From assembly GCF_900104955.1 (NCBI RefSeq), contig NZ_FNSI01000001.1:2080001-2144000 (forward strand): DNA of 64,000 bases, in the 5' to 3' direction. Source of the DNA: Beijerinckia sp. 28-YEA-48. Lineage in GTDB: Bacteria > Pseudomonadota > Alphaproteobacteria > Rhizobiales > Beijerinckiaceae. The position numbers and the translations under genes were made by a program. Positions 36,191 to 46,702 of the stretch are shown here, piece by piece. Within the stretch, counting starts at the first letter, position 1; each line of letters opens with the position of its first letter. The notes under the pieces were generated by a model, which worked only from the letters and a program-made list of their open reading frames with translations, was not told the origin of the DNA and made no database searches.

Positions 36191-36877
36191 ATGCCCTCCT
36201 ATTTAGATCTTGGAATTATTGCGGTCGTTCTCTTGTCAGCGTTTCTGGCGATGTTGCGAGGCTTCACACGTGAAGTGCTGGCTATTGCCTCCTGGGCGGC
36301 GGCGGCCGTGGCGGCCTACTATTTTTACCCCATGGGCCTGCCCTATCTAAAACCCTATATCACCAAGGAAAACATCGCGATCGGCGTCTCGGCCGCGGCG
36401 ATTTTCTTTGCGACCCTGGTGATCGTGTCGATCTTCACCGTCAAGATTTCCGACATGATCCTGGATTCCAAGATCGGCGCTCTCGACCGCTCGCTGGGCT
36501 TCGTTTACGGCGCCGCACGCGGGCTGCTACTCTGCGTTGTCGCCTTCCTGTTCTTCAACTGGCTGGTGCCGGAAAAGACTCAGCCGGAATGGGTCCGCAC
36601 AGCGCGCACCAAGCCGCTGTTGCAGGCAACCGGCGATCAATTGATGGCGATTCTGCCCGCCGACCCGGAAAGCGCCATCCTCAAGGGCCTCCGCCGCCCA
36701 GGTAGCGACGAGCCGGCCCCCGAGGGCGACACGGACAGCACGAAGCCGCCGGCCGCCACTCCGGCCCCGCCGGCCCCGGGCCAGCGCACCGACAGCGCCC
36801 CGTCGCAATCGGATCGTAACAGGATCCAATCGCTGATTACCCAGGGAAACCCGCAAGTTTCTGGCCAGCGCCCCTGA
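36191..36877 (+). CDS. cvpA: CvpA family membrane protein
   Basis: A 228-residue protein with four predicted membrane helices in its first 130 residues (LGIIAVVLLSAFLAMLRGFTREVLAIASW is typical of the family) and a Pro/Ala-rich soluble tail. CvpA homologues were linked to colicin V export and later to envelope stress tolerance; the molecular role is open. It lies upstream of purF, the classic cvpA-purF pair. The ATG at 36191 is chosen because the hydrophobic start follows at once. Confidence 0.88.
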   Translation: MPSYLDLGIIAVVLLSAFLAMLRGFTREVLAIASWAAAAVAAYYFYPMGLPYLKPYITKENIAIGVSAAAIFFATLVIVSIFTVKISDMILDSKIGALDRSLGFVYGAARGLLLCVVAFLFFNWLVPEKTQPEWVRTARTKPLLQATGDQLMAILPADPESAILKGLRRPGSDEPAPEGDTDSTKPPAATPAPPAPGQRTDSAPSQSDRNRIQSLITQGNPQVSGQRP

Positions 36878-36979
36878 CAAACGGTCTCGATGTGATTATG
36901 TAGGCTTCGTGACGACGCCCGCGAGTCGCATTCTGCCGCGGCCGGACCGTTCCAACCGAGCCGAATCGGGGAATTTGCC

Positions 36980-38530
36980 ATGACGCACGCCGCGCAAACC
37001 GGGCTGAGCGAGAGCTTTGGCGTTGACGCCGCCTCTCGAGACTCGGGAGATTTTGATTTCGATGGCGATCGCCTGCGCGAGGAATGTGGCGTCTTCGGCA
37101 TTTTTGGCCATCCGGATGCGGCGGCCATCACGGCGCTCGGCCTGCATGCTCTCCAGCATCGCGGCCAGGAAGCCGCCGGCATCGTCTCTTTCGACGGCAA
37201 GCGCTTCTCCTCTGAACGCCGCCTCGGTCTTGTCGGCGAGCATTTCTCCAAACAATCGACCATCGACCGCCTGCCCGGCAACTCCGCCGTCGGCCATGTT
37301 CGTTATTCCACCACCGGCGAAACCATCCTACGCAACGTCCAACCGCTGTTCGCAGAACTGGACTCCGGCGGCTTCGCTGTCGGCCACAACGGCAATCTGA
37401 CCAATGCGCTGACACTGCGCCGCGAACTCATCCGCTCAGGCGCCATCTATCAGTCGACCTCCGACACCGAAGTCATCCTGCATCTGGTCGCCCGCAGCCG
37501 GAACGCCCGCATTCTCGAACGGTTCATCGAGGCGCTGCGCCAGATCGAGGGCGCCTATTCCCTGGTCGCGCTCACCAACAAGAAGCTGATCGGCGCTCGC
37601 GATCCCCTCGGCATCCGGCCGCTGGTGCTGGGCGAACTCGACGGCCGCTATATTCTGGCCTCCGAGAGCTGCGCGCTCGACATCATCGGTGCGAAATTCA
37701 TCCGCGACGTGGAGAACGGCGAGGTCGTCGTCATCACCGAGCAGGACGATGGCCAGATCACCCTTGAGAGCCACAAGCCTTTCCCGGCGCAGCAGGCCCG
37801 CCCCTGCATCTTCGAATATATCTATTTCGCCCGGCCGGACTCCATCGTCCACGGCCGCTCGGTTTATGACGTGCGCAAGAACATGGGCGCGCAACTGGCG
37901 ATCGAAGCGCCGGTGAACGCGGATGTCGTTGTGCCCGTCCCTGATTCCGGCGTGCCGGCGGCGATCGGCTTTGCCCGACAATCGGGCCTGCCGTTCGAAC
38001 TCGGCATCATCCGCAACCATTATGTCGGACGCACCTTCATTCAGCCGACGCAGTCGGTGCGTGAGCTGGGCGTGCGGCTGAAGCACAGCGCCAATCGCGG
38101 CGTGGTGAAAGGCAAGAGCATCGTCCTCATCGACGATTCCATCGTGCGTGGCACCACCTCGGTAAAGATCGTGCAGATGATGCGCGATGCCGGCGCGCGC
38201 GAAGTGCATATGCGCATTTCCTCGCCGCCGATCACCCATCCCGACTATTACGGCATCGATACGCCACAGCAGGATAAGCTGCTGGCGGCGCGCATGAGCC
38301 ACCACGACGGCACGATCGATCTCGAGGGCATCTGCAAATATATCGGCGCGGACTCCCTGGCCTTCCTGTCGGTCGATGGCACCTATCGCGCCACCGGCTA
38401 TCCCGGCCGCGACAATGCCCGGCCGCAATTCACCGACCATTGCTTCACAGGCGACTACCCGACATCGCTCACCGATCTCGGCGCCGAGAAGCAGCGGACG
38501 CAATTGTCGCTTCTCGCCGAAGTCGACTGA
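36980..38530 (+). CDS. purF: Amidophosphoribosyltransferase
   Basis: First step of purine synthesis: makes 5-phosphoribosylamine from PRPP and glutamine. The catalytic Cys36 follows a propeptide ([14 protein letters not shown]), so residues 1-35 are removed to expose it. The phosphoribosyl part has [20 protein letters not shown] and the PRPP loop [13 protein letters not shown]. 516 residues. A short-chain dehydrogenase gene follows 31 bases later, a common neighbour in Rhizobiales. Confidence 0.97.
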   Translation: MTHAAQTGLSESFGVDAASRDSGDFDFDGDRLREECGVFGIFGHPDAAAITALGLHALQHRGQEAAGIVSFDGKRFSSERRLGLVGEHFSKQSTIDRLPGNSAVGHVRYSTTGETILRNVQPLFAELDSGGFAVGHNGNLTNALTLRRELIRSGAIYQSTSDTEVILHLVARSRNARILERFIEALRQIEGAYSLVALTNKKLIGARDPLGIRPLVLGELDGRYILASESCALDIIGAKFIRDVENGEVVVITEQDDGQITLESHKPFPAQQARPCIFEYIYFARPDSIVHGRSVYDVRKNMGAQLAIEAPVNADVVVPVPDSGVPAAIGFARQSGLPFELGIIRNHYVGRTFIQPTQSVRELGVRLKHSANRGVVKGKSIVLIDDSIVRGTTSVKIVQMMRDAGAREVHMRISSPPITHPDYYGIDTPQQDKLLAARMSHHDGTIDLEGICKYIGADSLAFLSVDGTYRATGYPGRDNARPQFTDHCFTGDYPTSLTDLGAEKQRTQLSLLAEVD

Positions 38531-38561
38531 AACCCGCCTTTCATGTTTGGAGTCCTGGCGC

Positions 38562-39308
38562 ATGTCGGCGCTTGAAAATCGTGTTGCCCTCGTTACTGGC
38601 GCGTCGCGCGGCATCGGCCGCGCCGTGGCGCTTGAGCTTGCCAAGCGCGGCGCCCATGTCATCGCCGTGGCCCGCACCCAGGGCGCGCTCGAGGAACTCG
38701 ACGACGCCATTCGCGGACTTGGCGGCAGCGCCACTCTCGTGCCGTGCGATCTCAAGGATTTCGATGCGATCGACCGGCTCGGTCTCGCCGTCTTCGAACG
38801 TTGGAAGAAGCTCGACATCCTCGTCGGCAATGCCGGCCTGCTCGGACCGACGACGCCGCTGCCCCATCTCGACCCGCCGCAGTGGAACGATGTCATGGCG
38901 GTGAATGTCACCGCGAACTACCGCCTGATCCGTTCCTTCGACGCGCTGCTGCGCCAGTCGGACGCCGGCCGCGCCGTGTTCATTTCCTCGGGCGCCGGCA
39001 ACAAGGCTGACCTGTCGCCCTATCGCGGCCCCTACGCCATCTCGAAGGCGGCGCTCGACGCGATGGCGCGCACTTGGGCGGCGGAGACCCAAAACACCTC
39101 CAAGGTCAAAGTGATGCTGGTCAATCCCGGCTATGTGCGCACGAAAATGCGCGCGCAGCTGATGCCTGGCGAAGACCCGATGAGTATTGCAGCGCCAGAA
39201 GACATCGCACCAAAGATCGTCGATCTGTGCATGCCGGCGTGGACCGAGACTGGCCGCATCCTCGACATTCCGATGGGCACGGTCCACCGCTTCCGCGAAC
39301 CCGCCTAA
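38562..39308 (+). CDS. Short-chain dehydrogenase/reductase
   Basis: A 248-residue NAD(P)-dependent SDR. It has VTGASRGIGRAVALELAKRG for cofactor binding, VGNAGLLGP, the catalytic Ser in VFISSGAGNKADL and YAISKAALDAM with the Tyr/Lys pair. TTGGAGTCC precedes the ATG. It probably shares the purF transcript; the substrate is not evident. The 209 bases after it show no gene. Confidence 0.88.
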   Translation: MSALENRVALVTGASRGIGRAVALELAKRGAHVIAVARTQGALEELDDAIRGLGGSATLVPCDLKDFDAIDRLGLAVFERWKKLDILVGNAGLLGPTTPLPHLDPPQWNDVMAVNVTANYRLIRSFDALLRQSDAGRAVFISSGAGNKADLSPYRGPYAISKAALDAMARTWAAETQNTSKVKVMLVNPGYVRTKMRAQLMPGEDPMSIAAPEDIAPKIVDLCMPAWTETGRILDIPMGTVHRFREPA

Positions 39309-39517
39309 AGGCGGATCGAAGCCATCTTCGCAACCATCTTGCACCCTCGGCATTTTTCCGTTCAAATCGGCTGTCGCGACCTTCGGCAGTGATCTGGACG
39401 GGAGTGCCGGACGTTGACTCTGAGGGCGTGGCGGGAAGCAACGGCAGATTTGGCGCTGCCGTGAATTCCTGGGGCTGACGACCGCCAGAGGAACGCGCCA
39501 GGCGCGTCAAAGAGGGC

Positions 39518-40771
39518 ATGAGCAAAACGAACTCTGTACCGGCCCGCCGGGACGCGATCGCTGTCTCACCGGCCACTGCAACCGAGCTCGGTAAGAACTA
39601 TCCTTTCGCCGTGCGGCAAGCGATTAAGCTTTGTTCCCAACTCGTCTACGGCACGCTCGACATTGAGATGCCCGACGGCAAAACGTTCCGTTTCGGCGGT
39701 GTCGAAGACGGGCCGTATGCGTGCATGATCGTGCACGATGTCGCCTTCGCCGAGAAGGTGGCGCGCGGCGGCGAGGTCGGCGTAGCTGATGCCTATCTGT
39801 CTGGCATGTGGTCGGCCGAAGACCTCGAGAAGTTCCTGGAACTGTTTTGCTACAATCAGCAGGTCATCGAGAAACTGCTGGCGGACAAGCCAATCATTCG
39901 TTTCGTGCAGATGATCCGTCATTGGATGAACCGCAACACCAAATGGGGCTCGAAGCGCAACATTCACGCGCATTACGACCTCGGCAATAAATTCTATTCG
40001 CAATGGCTCGATCGCACGATGACCTATTCATCGGCGCTCTATGCGGAAGGCGACAATGACCTCGCCTCGGCGCAAACGCGCAAATATCGCGAGCTGGCGC
40101 GGCAGATGAATATTCAGCGCGAGCATCACGTGCTGGAAATCGGCTGCGGCTGGGGCGGCTTCGCCGAATTCGTGGCGCGCGAGATCGGTTGCAAAGTCAC
40201 GGGCCTGACGATTTCTCAGGAACAGTTCGACTTCGCCACCAAGCGCATGGCCGATGCCGGCCTCTCCGACAAGGTCGAAATCAAGTACCTCGACTATCGC
40301 GACGAAAAAGGCGTCTACGATCGCATCGCCTCCATCGAAATGTTCGAAGCGGTCGGCGAGGAATATTGGTCGACCTATTTCGGTCAGCTGCATGACCGGC
40401 TGAAGCCCAACGGCATTGCCGGCCTGCAAGTGATCACCATCCAGGAAACGCTGTTTCCAAAATACAGACGCGAACTGGATTTCATTCGCCGCTATATTTT
40501 CCCCGGCGGCATGCTGCCGACGGCGACGATCATGCGCGAACTGGGCGACCGCTACGGCCTGAAACTGGCGGCCGATCGGATGTTTGGCATCGACTATGCG
40601 CGCACTCTGGCGCAATGGCGGGACACCTTCCTCGACAAGTGGCCGGCCCTGACGACGCTCGGCTTCGACGAACGCTTCCGTCGCATGTGGGAATTCTACC
40701 TGTCCTACTGCGAAGCGGGCTTCCGCGCCGGCACGATCGATGTTCGCCAGATGGTTTACCGCAAGTCGTAA
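39518..40771 (+). CDS. cfa: Cyclopropane-fatty-acyl-phospholipid synthase
   Basis: SAM-dependent enzyme that makes cyclopropane rings on unsaturated membrane lipids. The SAM motif is VLEIGCGWGGFAEFVA, preceded by the lipid-binding N-domain and NIHAHYDLGNKFYSQWLDRTMTYSSALY. IASIEMFEAVGEEYWSTYF gives the bicarbonate and active-site region. 417 residues, close to the family norm. It is likely induced in stationary or stress states, but no promoter signature was identified. Confidence 0.94.
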   Translation: MSKTNSVPARRDAIAVSPATATELGKNYPFAVRQAIKLCSQLVYGTLDIEMPDGKTFRFGGVEDGPYACMIVHDVAFAEKVARGGEVGVADAYLSGMWSAEDLEKFLELFCYNQQVIEKLLADKPIIRFVQMIRHWMNRNTKWGSKRNIHAHYDLGNKFYSQWLDRTMTYSSALYAEGDNDLASAQTRKYRELARQMNIQREHHVLEIGCGWGGFAEFVAREIGCKVTGLTISQEQFDFATKRMADAGLSDKVEIKYLDYRDEKGVYDRIASIEMFEAVGEEYWSTYFGQLHDRLKPNGIAGLQVITIQETLFPKYRRELDFIRRYIFPGGMLPTATIMRELGDRYGLKLAADRMFGIDYARTLAQWRDTFLDKWPALTTLGFDERFRRMWEFYLSYCEAGFRAGTIDVRQMVYRKS

Positions 40772-40805
40772 CGGCACGGATTGCACAGCCCGCCGGCAAA
40801 GCCAT

Positions 40806-40903
40806 AGCGTTTTGCCGTTTGATGAAATCAAACGGCACAAAGACGCGTTAAAATAAAGATCTAGGCAAAATCGCGTTTCTATCGAAACGCGATTTGCTTT
40901 AGA
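40806..40903. repeat. Family A dispersed two-hairpin repeat, best-preserved copy (A4)
   Basis: Left hairpin: TGCCGTTTGAT / ATCAAACGGCA around GAA (40813-40837). Middle: ACAAAGACGCGTTAAAATAA. Right hairpin: AAATCGCGTTTC / GAAACGCGATTT around TATC (40868-40895). Both stems are perfect (11 and 12 pairs). It lies between cfa and cysK. Confidence 0.88.
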
Positions 40904-40977
40904 CAAGAAGGCTAGCGCACAATGAACAAGGCGGGTCCCCCCGCCGGAAGCCCGGCGCGGATGAAGGAGCCGTTTCT

Positions 40978-42009
40978 ATGAGTTTTGTTCCGGATGTGAT
41001 TGGCGCGATCGGAAACACGCCGCTGATCAAGCTGAAACGCGCGTCCGAGCTGACTGGCTGCACCATTCTGGGCAAGGCTGAATTCGTCAATCCGGGCGGC
41101 TCGGTAAAAGACCGGGCCGGACTGGCCATCATCAAGGACGCGGTGGCCAAGGGCCAGCTGCGGCCGGGTGGCATCATCGTCGAGGGCACCGCCGGCAATA
41201 CCGGCATTGGCATCGCGCTGGTCGCCAATGCCATGGGCTTCCGCACGGTCATCATCATTCCCGAGACTCAGTCGCAGGAAAAGAAGGACATGTTGCGGTT
41301 GCAGGGCGCCGAACTGATCGAGGTTCCGGCCGTGCCCTACTCCAATCCCAACAACTACGTGAAGGTGTCCGGCCGCGTCGCCGAGAAGCTGGCCAAGGAA
41401 CATCCGCAGGGCGCGATCTGGGCCAACCAGTTCGACAATGTCGCCAACCGGCAAGGCCATATCGAGACGACCGGCCCGGAGATTTTCGCGCAGACCGACG
41501 GCAAGGTCGACGGCTTCACCTGCGCGGTCGGCACCGGCGGTTCGCTGGCTGGCGTCGGCATCGCCCTGAAAGAGCGCAACAAGGCCATCAAGATCGCCAT
41601 CACCGATCCGATGGGCGCGGCGCTCTATTCCTATTACACCACCGGCACGCTGAAGTCGGAAGGGTCATCGATCACCGAGGGCATCGGCCAAGGCCGCATC
41701 ACCGCCAATCTCGTCGACGCGCCTATCGACATGGCCTTCCAGGTTCCCGATGACGAAGCGCTGCCGATCGTCTTCGATCTCGCCGAACACGAAGGCCTGC
41801 TGCTGGGCGGCTCGTCGGGCATCAATGTCGCCGGCGCCATCCGCATGGCCAAGGAAATGGGCCCGGGCCACACGATCGTGACGCTGCTGGCCGATTCCGG
41901 CGTGCGCTATGCGTCGAAACTGTTCAACCCGACGTTCCTGCGCGAGAAGAATCTGCCGGTGCCGGCTTGGATGGAACGCACCAGCGCCGTCGACAAGTGC
42001 CTGGTGTAG
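40978..42009 (+). CDS. cysK: Cysteine synthase A
   Basis: PLP enzyme that makes cysteine from O-acetylserine and sulfide. The cofactor Lys44 lies in FVNPGGSVKDRAGL, followed by EGTAGNTGIGIALVANAMG and the phosphate loop CAVGTGGSLAGVGIAL. 343 residues, the longer form usual in Rhizobiales. GGAGCC is found just before the ATG. It lies alone after a family A repeat. Confidence 0.95.
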   Translation: MSFVPDVIGAIGNTPLIKLKRASELTGCTILGKAEFVNPGGSVKDRAGLAIIKDAVAKGQLRPGGIIVEGTAGNTGIGIALVANAMGFRTVIIIPETQSQEKKDMLRLQGAELIEVPAVPYSNPNNYVKVSGRVAEKLAKEHPQGAIWANQFDNVANRQGHIETTGPEIFAQTDGKVDGFTCAVGTGGSLAGVGIALKERNKAIKIAITDPMGAALYSYYTTGTLKSEGSSITEGIGQGRITANLVDAPIDMAFQVPDDEALPIVFDLAEHEGLLLGGSSGINVAGAIRMAKEMGPGHTIVTLLADSGVRYASKLFNPTFLREKNLPVPAWMERTSAVDKCLV

Positions 42010-42075
42010 GCAAGGCTCACAAACGGTTCGGCCCTGCCCGCATGTCATGATCCTCGTCATGAACTGCGGCCACGC

Positions 42076-42855
42076 TCAGCGCCGCGGCTTTGGCCGCTTG
42101 ACGTTTTCCACCAGCCATAACGCGAAGTCCGGGCCCGCCTTGTCGGCCTCACCAAGGGTGAGTTCGCGGAAGGCCTTGAAGCCCGGTGAATTCGAAGGCA
42201 GCGAAAAGACGATCTTCCATTGGCCACGGGCCCGCAGCCATTGCCGCGCCAGGCTTTCGATCGGGCGCTGTTCCGGGCCGACGAGATCGCGGCAACGCTT
42301 GCGCGGCGGCCCCTGTGCGATATCGGCCAAACGATCGGCGACGGTGCGGATATCGACCGGCCGCAACACGACACCACGTGGCACATACATCACCATGGGC
42401 GCTGTGTTCAGCCGCATCAGAATGGCGTGGACGAGGTTGTGAAACTGCGCCGCGCGCAGGATCGAATAGGGTAGCCCGCTGGCTATGATCCGCCGCTCCT
42501 CTTCGAGCTTGACGGCGTAGTAGGCAAAATCGGCGGCCGTATCGATGCCGGCGATGCTGATGTAGACGAAGTGCCGGACACCCGCCGCCTGACAGGCTTC
42601 GATCAGATTGGTGGTGCCGGCGATGCTATTGTCGGGGGTGGAGGAATCGTGGGCGCAGTGCACCACGGTTTTGATGCCGACGAGGGCCGCCGCCAGATCC
42701 TCTTTTGACAGAAGGTCGGCCTGAACGCCGATGTGTTCGGGAATCGGCTCACGTTCGCCGCGGCTGAGAGAACGAACCTCCACGCCCGCGCGTTCGAGCG
42801 CGTCAACGACACGCCGTCCGAGGGCTCCGGTTCCACCTGTCACGAGAATGGTCAT
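42076..42855 (-). CDS. NAD(P)-binding NmrA/SDR-type protein
   Basis: A 259-residue atypical SDR. The nucleotide motif is ILVTGGTGALGRRVVDALERAG at the N-terminus, then VVHCAHDSSTPDNSIAGTTNLIEAC and HFVYISIAGID. The usual YxxxK appears as FAYYAVKLEEERRI with Tyr and Lys. It resembles NAD(P)H-binding redox sensors and epimerase-like proteins; substrate unknown. Convergent with cysK. Confidence 0.8.
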   Translation of the reverse strand: MTILVTGGTGALGRRVVDALERAGVEVRSLSRGEREPIPEHIGVQADLLSKEDLAAALVGIKTVVHCAHDSSTPDNSIAGTTNLIEACQAAGVRHFVYISIAGIDTAADFAYYAVKLEEERRIIASGLPYSILRAAQFHNLVHAILMRLNTAPMVMYVPRGVVLRPVDIRTVADRLADIAQGPPRKRCRDLVGPEQRPIESLARQWLRARGQWKIVFSLPSNSPGFKAFRELTLGEADKAGPDFALWLVENVKRPKPRR

Positions 42856-42898
42856 AACGGGAGGGTATTGGACATTCGGGCGCGTAGCGCAACCTCGA

Positions 42899-42930
42899 GA
42901 CGCGTCAAAACAAAGATCCTAGACGCGTTA
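42899..42930. repeat. Family A dispersed repeat, remnant (A5)
   Basis: GACGCGT occurs twice (42899-42905 and 42922-42928) around CAAAACAAAGATCCTA, matching the middle of the copy at 40806. The right end (TTA at 42928-42930) is the TAA stop of the thioesterase gene on the minus strand. Confidence 0.55.
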
Positions 42931-43383
42931 ATCGGCTACGCCGTCCCGGCCTTCAATCGCCATCAGGGTTGCGGTGAGCAGCGCGACCAGCTTTTCTTTG
43001 CCCGCCGCCTCGGCGAAGACCTCCGTTTGCGCCAGGGTCAACGTCCGCCCGGCTTTGATGACGCGCCCGCGCGCCACGATGCGATCACCAGCAGCCGGCG
43101 CCACCAGATTGATTTTGAACTCGGTGGTCAAAACCCCGACGCCCACAGGCATCAGGCTGAGCGCGGCATAGCCCGCGGCGGAATCCGCGATCGCGGCGAC
43201 GGCGCCCGCGTGAACAAAACCGTGCTGTTGCGAGATGGAGGGGTTGGGCAAAAGCGCGATGTCGACAGCGCCCGGCGCGATACTGAAGATCGACGCGCCC
43301 AAGGTGCTCATCAGCCCCTGTTTATCAAAACTTGCCTGGACGCGGGCGCGGAAGGCCGGGTCTTTCGGAGAGAGAGCGTTCAC
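42928..43383 (-). CDS. PaaI-family thioesterase
   Basis: A 151-residue hot-dog-fold thioesterase. The family core FVHAGAVAAIADSAAGYAALSLMP and TTEFKINLVAPAAGDRIVARGRVIKAGRTL is clear, with the catalytic Asp candidate in AIADSAAG. It hydrolyses acyl-CoA esters of unknown identity. The last codons run into a dispersed repeat that gives the stop. Confidence 0.88.
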   Translation of the reverse strand: MNALSPKDPAFRARVQASFDKQGLMSTLGASIFSIAPGAVDIALLPNPSISQQHGFVHAGAVAAIADSAAGYAALSLMPVGVGVLTTEFKINLVAPAAGDRIVARGRVIKAGRTLTLAQTEVFAEAAGKEKLVALLTATLMAIEGRDGVAD

Positions 43384-43461
43384 CCGTTTGCCTCGACGAA
43401 AAAGCCACAGCAGAGACGGGATAAGCTAAATTTGGGGAACGGCCAAGATCAGGGAAGACGA

Positions 43462-43557
43462 TCAGCCGACGACGGCGATGAACCAGATGAAGGCGCCGGC
43501 CCACAGGCCGAAGGCGAACAAACCACCGATATTGCTCTGGCTATGCGTGCGTCCCAT
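43462..43557 (-). CDS. 31-residue small membrane protein
   Basis: A very short gene with an excellent ribosome site (GAGGAGG, five bases before the ATG). The product begins MGRTHSQSNIGG, then has one hydrophobic helix of about 18 residues (LFAFGLWAGAFIWFIAVVG) up to the stop. The polar start and single helix fit a small membrane protein. I do not recognise a family. It is upstream of the thioesterase on the same strand (78 bases apart) and divergent from the sulfurtransferase gene. Confidence 0.62.
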   Translation of the reverse strand: MGRTHSQSNIGGLFAFGLWAGAFIWFIAVVG

Positions 43558-43662
43558 GTGAGCCTCCTCAAGTCCGATGAGGTCACCCTAGCTGGCCGAT
43601 GGATTGCCGATGTGCGAGGATGCACATGGCAAATATTTCGTTAAATTTGACGAGGACTGTTC

Positions 43663-44523
43663 ATGAATGATTCAGCATCCCAGGCCAGCGCTCCGATCGT
43701 CTCGACCGCCTGGCTGGCGGACCGGCTGGGAACGGCAGGCCTGAGCATTGTCGATGCCTCCTGGTACCTGCCGGCGGCGAACCGCGACGGCAAAGCCGAA
43801 TATGCGGCGGGTCATATCCCCGGGGCGGTGTTCTTCGACATCGACGAGGTCTCGGACAAATCGAGCGACCTGCCGCACATGCTGCCGGACCCGACCGGCT
43901 TCGCGCAGGCGGCGGCGGGCCTGGGGGTCAATACCGATGACGACATCGTCGTCTATGACGGCGGCGGCCTGTTCTCGGCGCCGCGCGTCTGGTGGATGTT
44001 CCGCCTGTTTGGCGCGCGCAAGGTGCATGTGCTCGACGGCGGCCTGCCGCGTTGGAAAACCGAGGGACGGCCGGTTGAACAGGGCGTGGCCCAACGTCAC
44101 ACCGGCGCCTTCACGGCAACCCTGAATAAAGACGGGGTGGCGCACATGGCGGACGTGGCGGCGGCGCTGCAGGACAACTCGGCCCAGGTGCTCGACGTGC
44201 GCGCCGCCGGGCGCTTCACCGGCGAAACGCCGGAACCCCGCCCTGGCCTGCCCTCCGGCCATATGCCCGGCGCCCGCAACCTGCCGACCACCGAACTGGT
44301 CGCCAATGGTGCGCTTAAATCCAAGGAAGAGCTGCTGAAAGCCTTCCACGACGCCGGGATCAATCCGGACGAGGCCCTGATCACCAGCTGCGGCTCCGGC
44401 GTCTCGGCCGCCATCGCCAATCTGGCGCTCGCGGTCGCCGGCAAACCGCAGCCGAAGCTTTACGACGGTTCGTGGACCGAATGGGCATCGCGCGGGCAGC
44501 CGGTCGCCAAAGGCAAACCGTGA
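43663..44523 (+). CDS. sseA: 3-mercaptopyruvate sulfurtransferase / thiosulfate sulfurtransferase
   Basis: A 286-residue protein with two rhodanese domains. The catalytic Cys243 lies in ITSCGSGVSA; CGSGV-type loops favour mercaptopyruvate over thiosulfate. The inactive N-domain has VYDGGGLFSAPRVWWMFRLFG. It moves sulfane sulfur in cysteine breakdown. The start at 43663 is 105 bases from the divergent small membrane protein gene. Confidence 0.9.
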   Translation: MNDSASQASAPIVSTAWLADRLGTAGLSIVDASWYLPAANRDGKAEYAAGHIPGAVFFDIDEVSDKSSDLPHMLPDPTGFAQAAAGLGVNTDDDIVVYDGGGLFSAPRVWWMFRLFGARKVHVLDGGLPRWKTEGRPVEQGVAQRHTGAFTATLNKDGVAHMADVAAALQDNSAQVLDVRAAGRFTGETPEPRPGLPSGHMPGARNLPTTELVANGALKSKEELLKAFHDAGINPDEALITSCGSGVSAAIANLALAVAGKPQPKLYDGSWTEWASRGQPVAKGKP

Positions 44524-44581
44524 TCAACAGCCGCACTGACCAAATCCTCGGCAGTGATATGATCAATAATTAGGCAGCAAA

Positions 44582-44598
44582 TGCGCAACCTTTGTGCA
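44582..44598. promoter_or_regulatory. NtrC-type binding site upstream of glnB
   Basis: TGCGCAACCTTTGTGCA fits the TGC-N11-GCA pattern of NtrC sites. It lies about 80 bases upstream of a sigma-54 promoter, the usual enhancer spacing. Recognition is by pattern only. Confidence 0.6.
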
Positions 44599-44671
44599 AC
44601 ACTTGTGCGGAGGAGCGGAACCCGAATAAATCCAGCCATTATCCCCTTAATTGCTGGGGGTGGCTGGATAG

Positions 44672-45100
<429 letters not shown>

Positions 45101-45163
45101 CATCTTCCTAGATTCCTCCAGCACCCCACCGAACGACCCTAGCAAGTGTAGAAAGGCCCAGAC

Positions 45164-46573
45164 ATGAAGACCGCCAAGGACGTCCTTAAGGCGATCAAAG
45201 ATAACGACGTGAAATTCGTCGATCTGCGTTTTACCGACCCGCGTGGCAAGTGGCAGCACGTCACTTTCGACCCAGGTCTCGTCGACGAGGAAATGTTCTC
45301 GGAAGGCACGATGTTCGACGGTTCGTCGATCGCCGGCTGGAAGGCGATCAATGAATCCGACATGACCCTGATGCCGGATCCGACCAGTGCGACGATGGAC
45401 CCGTTCTTCGCCGCGCCGACCATGGTCATCACCTGCGACGTGCTTGAGCCGTCGACGGGCGAACCCTACAACCGCGACCCGCGCGGCATCGCCAAGAAGG
45501 CGATGGCCCACATGAAGTCGCAAGGCGTCGGTGACACCTGCTATTTCGGCCCGGAAGCCGAATTCTTCGTGTTCGACGACGTGCGCTTCGCGTCCGAGCC
45601 CTACAACACGGGCTTCAAGCTCGACTCGTCGGAACTGCCCTCCAACGGCGACACCGACTACGAAGGCGGCAACCTCGGCCACCGCATCCGCACCAAGGGC
45701 GGCTACTTCCCGGTTCCGCCGCAGGATTCGGCGCAGGACATGCGCGGCGAAATGCTCTCCGCCATGGCCCAAATGGGCGTCAAGGTTGAGAAGCATCACC
45801 ACGAAGTGGCGTCCGCTCAGCACGAACTCGGTATGAAGTTCGACACGCTGATCACCATGGCCGACCACATGCAGATCTATAAGTACTGCATCCATCAGGT
45901 GGCGCAGAGCTACGGCAAGACGGCGACGTTCATGCCGAAGCCGATCTTCGGCGACAACGGCTCGGGCATGCATGTGCATCAGTCGATCTGGAAGGCCGGC
46001 AAGCCGGTGTTCGCGGGCGACAAATATGCCGGCCTGTCGCAGGATTGCCTCTACTACATCGGTGGCATCATCAAGCACGCCAAGGCGCTGAACGCCTTCA
46101 CCAACCCGTCGACCAACTCCTACAAGCGTCTGGTCCCCGGCTATGAAGCCCCCGTGCTGCTCGCCTACTCGGCGCGCAACCGCTCCGCTTCGTGCCGTAT
46201 TCCGTGGACGACAAACCCGAAGGCCAAGCGCGTTGAAGTGCGCTTCCCCGATCCGATGGCGAACCCCTACCTCGCCTTCGCGGCTCTGCTGATGGCCGGT
46301 CTCGATGGCATCGCCAACAAGATCGATCCGGGCGCGGCCATGGACAAGGATCTCTACGACCTGCCGCCGAAGGAACTGAAGAAGATCCCGACGGTGTGCG
46401 GCTCGCTGCGCGAAGCGCTTGAGAACCTCAACAAGGATCGCACCTTCCTGAAGAGCGGCGGCGTGTTCAACGACGACTTCATCGACAGCTACATCGAGCT
46501 GAAGATGCAGGACGTGATGCGCTTCGAAATGACGCCGCATCCGGTCGAGTTCGACATGTACTATTCCTACTGA
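45164..46573 (+). CDS. glnA: Glutamine synthetase, type I
   Basis: ATP-dependent ammonia assimilation into glutamine. The beta-Grasp domain starts [25 protein letters not shown]; the active-site region has [13 protein letters not shown] and [27 protein letters not shown], and the adenylylation loop with Tyr in [10 protein letters not shown]. 469 residues, the bacterial class I-beta size. PII uptake of signals and adenylylation would control activity; transcription probably comes from the upstream sigma-54 promoter. A strong terminator follows. Confidence 0.98.
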   Translation: MKTAKDVLKAIKDNDVKFVDLRFTDPRGKWQHVTFDPGLVDEEMFSEGTMFDGSSIAGWKAINESDMTLMPDPTSATMDPFFAAPTMVITCDVLEPSTGEPYNRDPRGIAKKAMAHMKSQGVGDTCYFGPEAEFFVFDDVRFASEPYNTGFKLDSSELPSNGDTDYEGGNLGHRIRTKGGYFPVPPQDSAQDMRGEMLSAMAQMGVKVEKHHHEVASAQHELGMKFDTLITMADHMQIYKYCIHQVAQSYGKTATFMPKPIFGDNGSGMHVHQSIWKAGKPVFAGDKYAGLSQDCLYYIGGIIKHAKALNAFTNPSTNSYKRLVPGYEAPVLLAYSARNRSASCRIPWTTNPKAKRVEVRFPDPMANPYLAFAALLMAGLDGIANKIDPGAAMDKDLYDLPPKELKKIPTVCGSLREALENLNKDRTFLKSGGVFNDDFIDSYIELKMQDVMRFEMTPHPVEFDMYYSY

Positions 46574-46600
46574 TCGCTTCGATCAGAGCGCATAAAGTTC

Positions 46601-46632
46601 GGGGCCGGTTCGCAAGAACCGGCCCCTTTCTT
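46601..46632 (+). terminator. Rho-independent terminator after glnA
   Basis: A perfect 11-base-pair stem (GGGGCCGGTTC / GAACCGGCCCC) with a GCAA tetraloop, followed by TTTCTT, 27 bases after the glnA stop. Confidence 0.88.
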
Positions 46633-46702
46633 ATTGAACCTATTGGGCACGTTCAGCCGTCGGCATGACGACCACCTACGGGGACATCCCCCGGTCGCCT
46701 CT

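Noticed and set aside
37436..38911. 491-codon open frame on the minus strand opposite purF
   Set aside because: Crosses the purF/dehydrogenase boundary with no recognisable domain; shadow.
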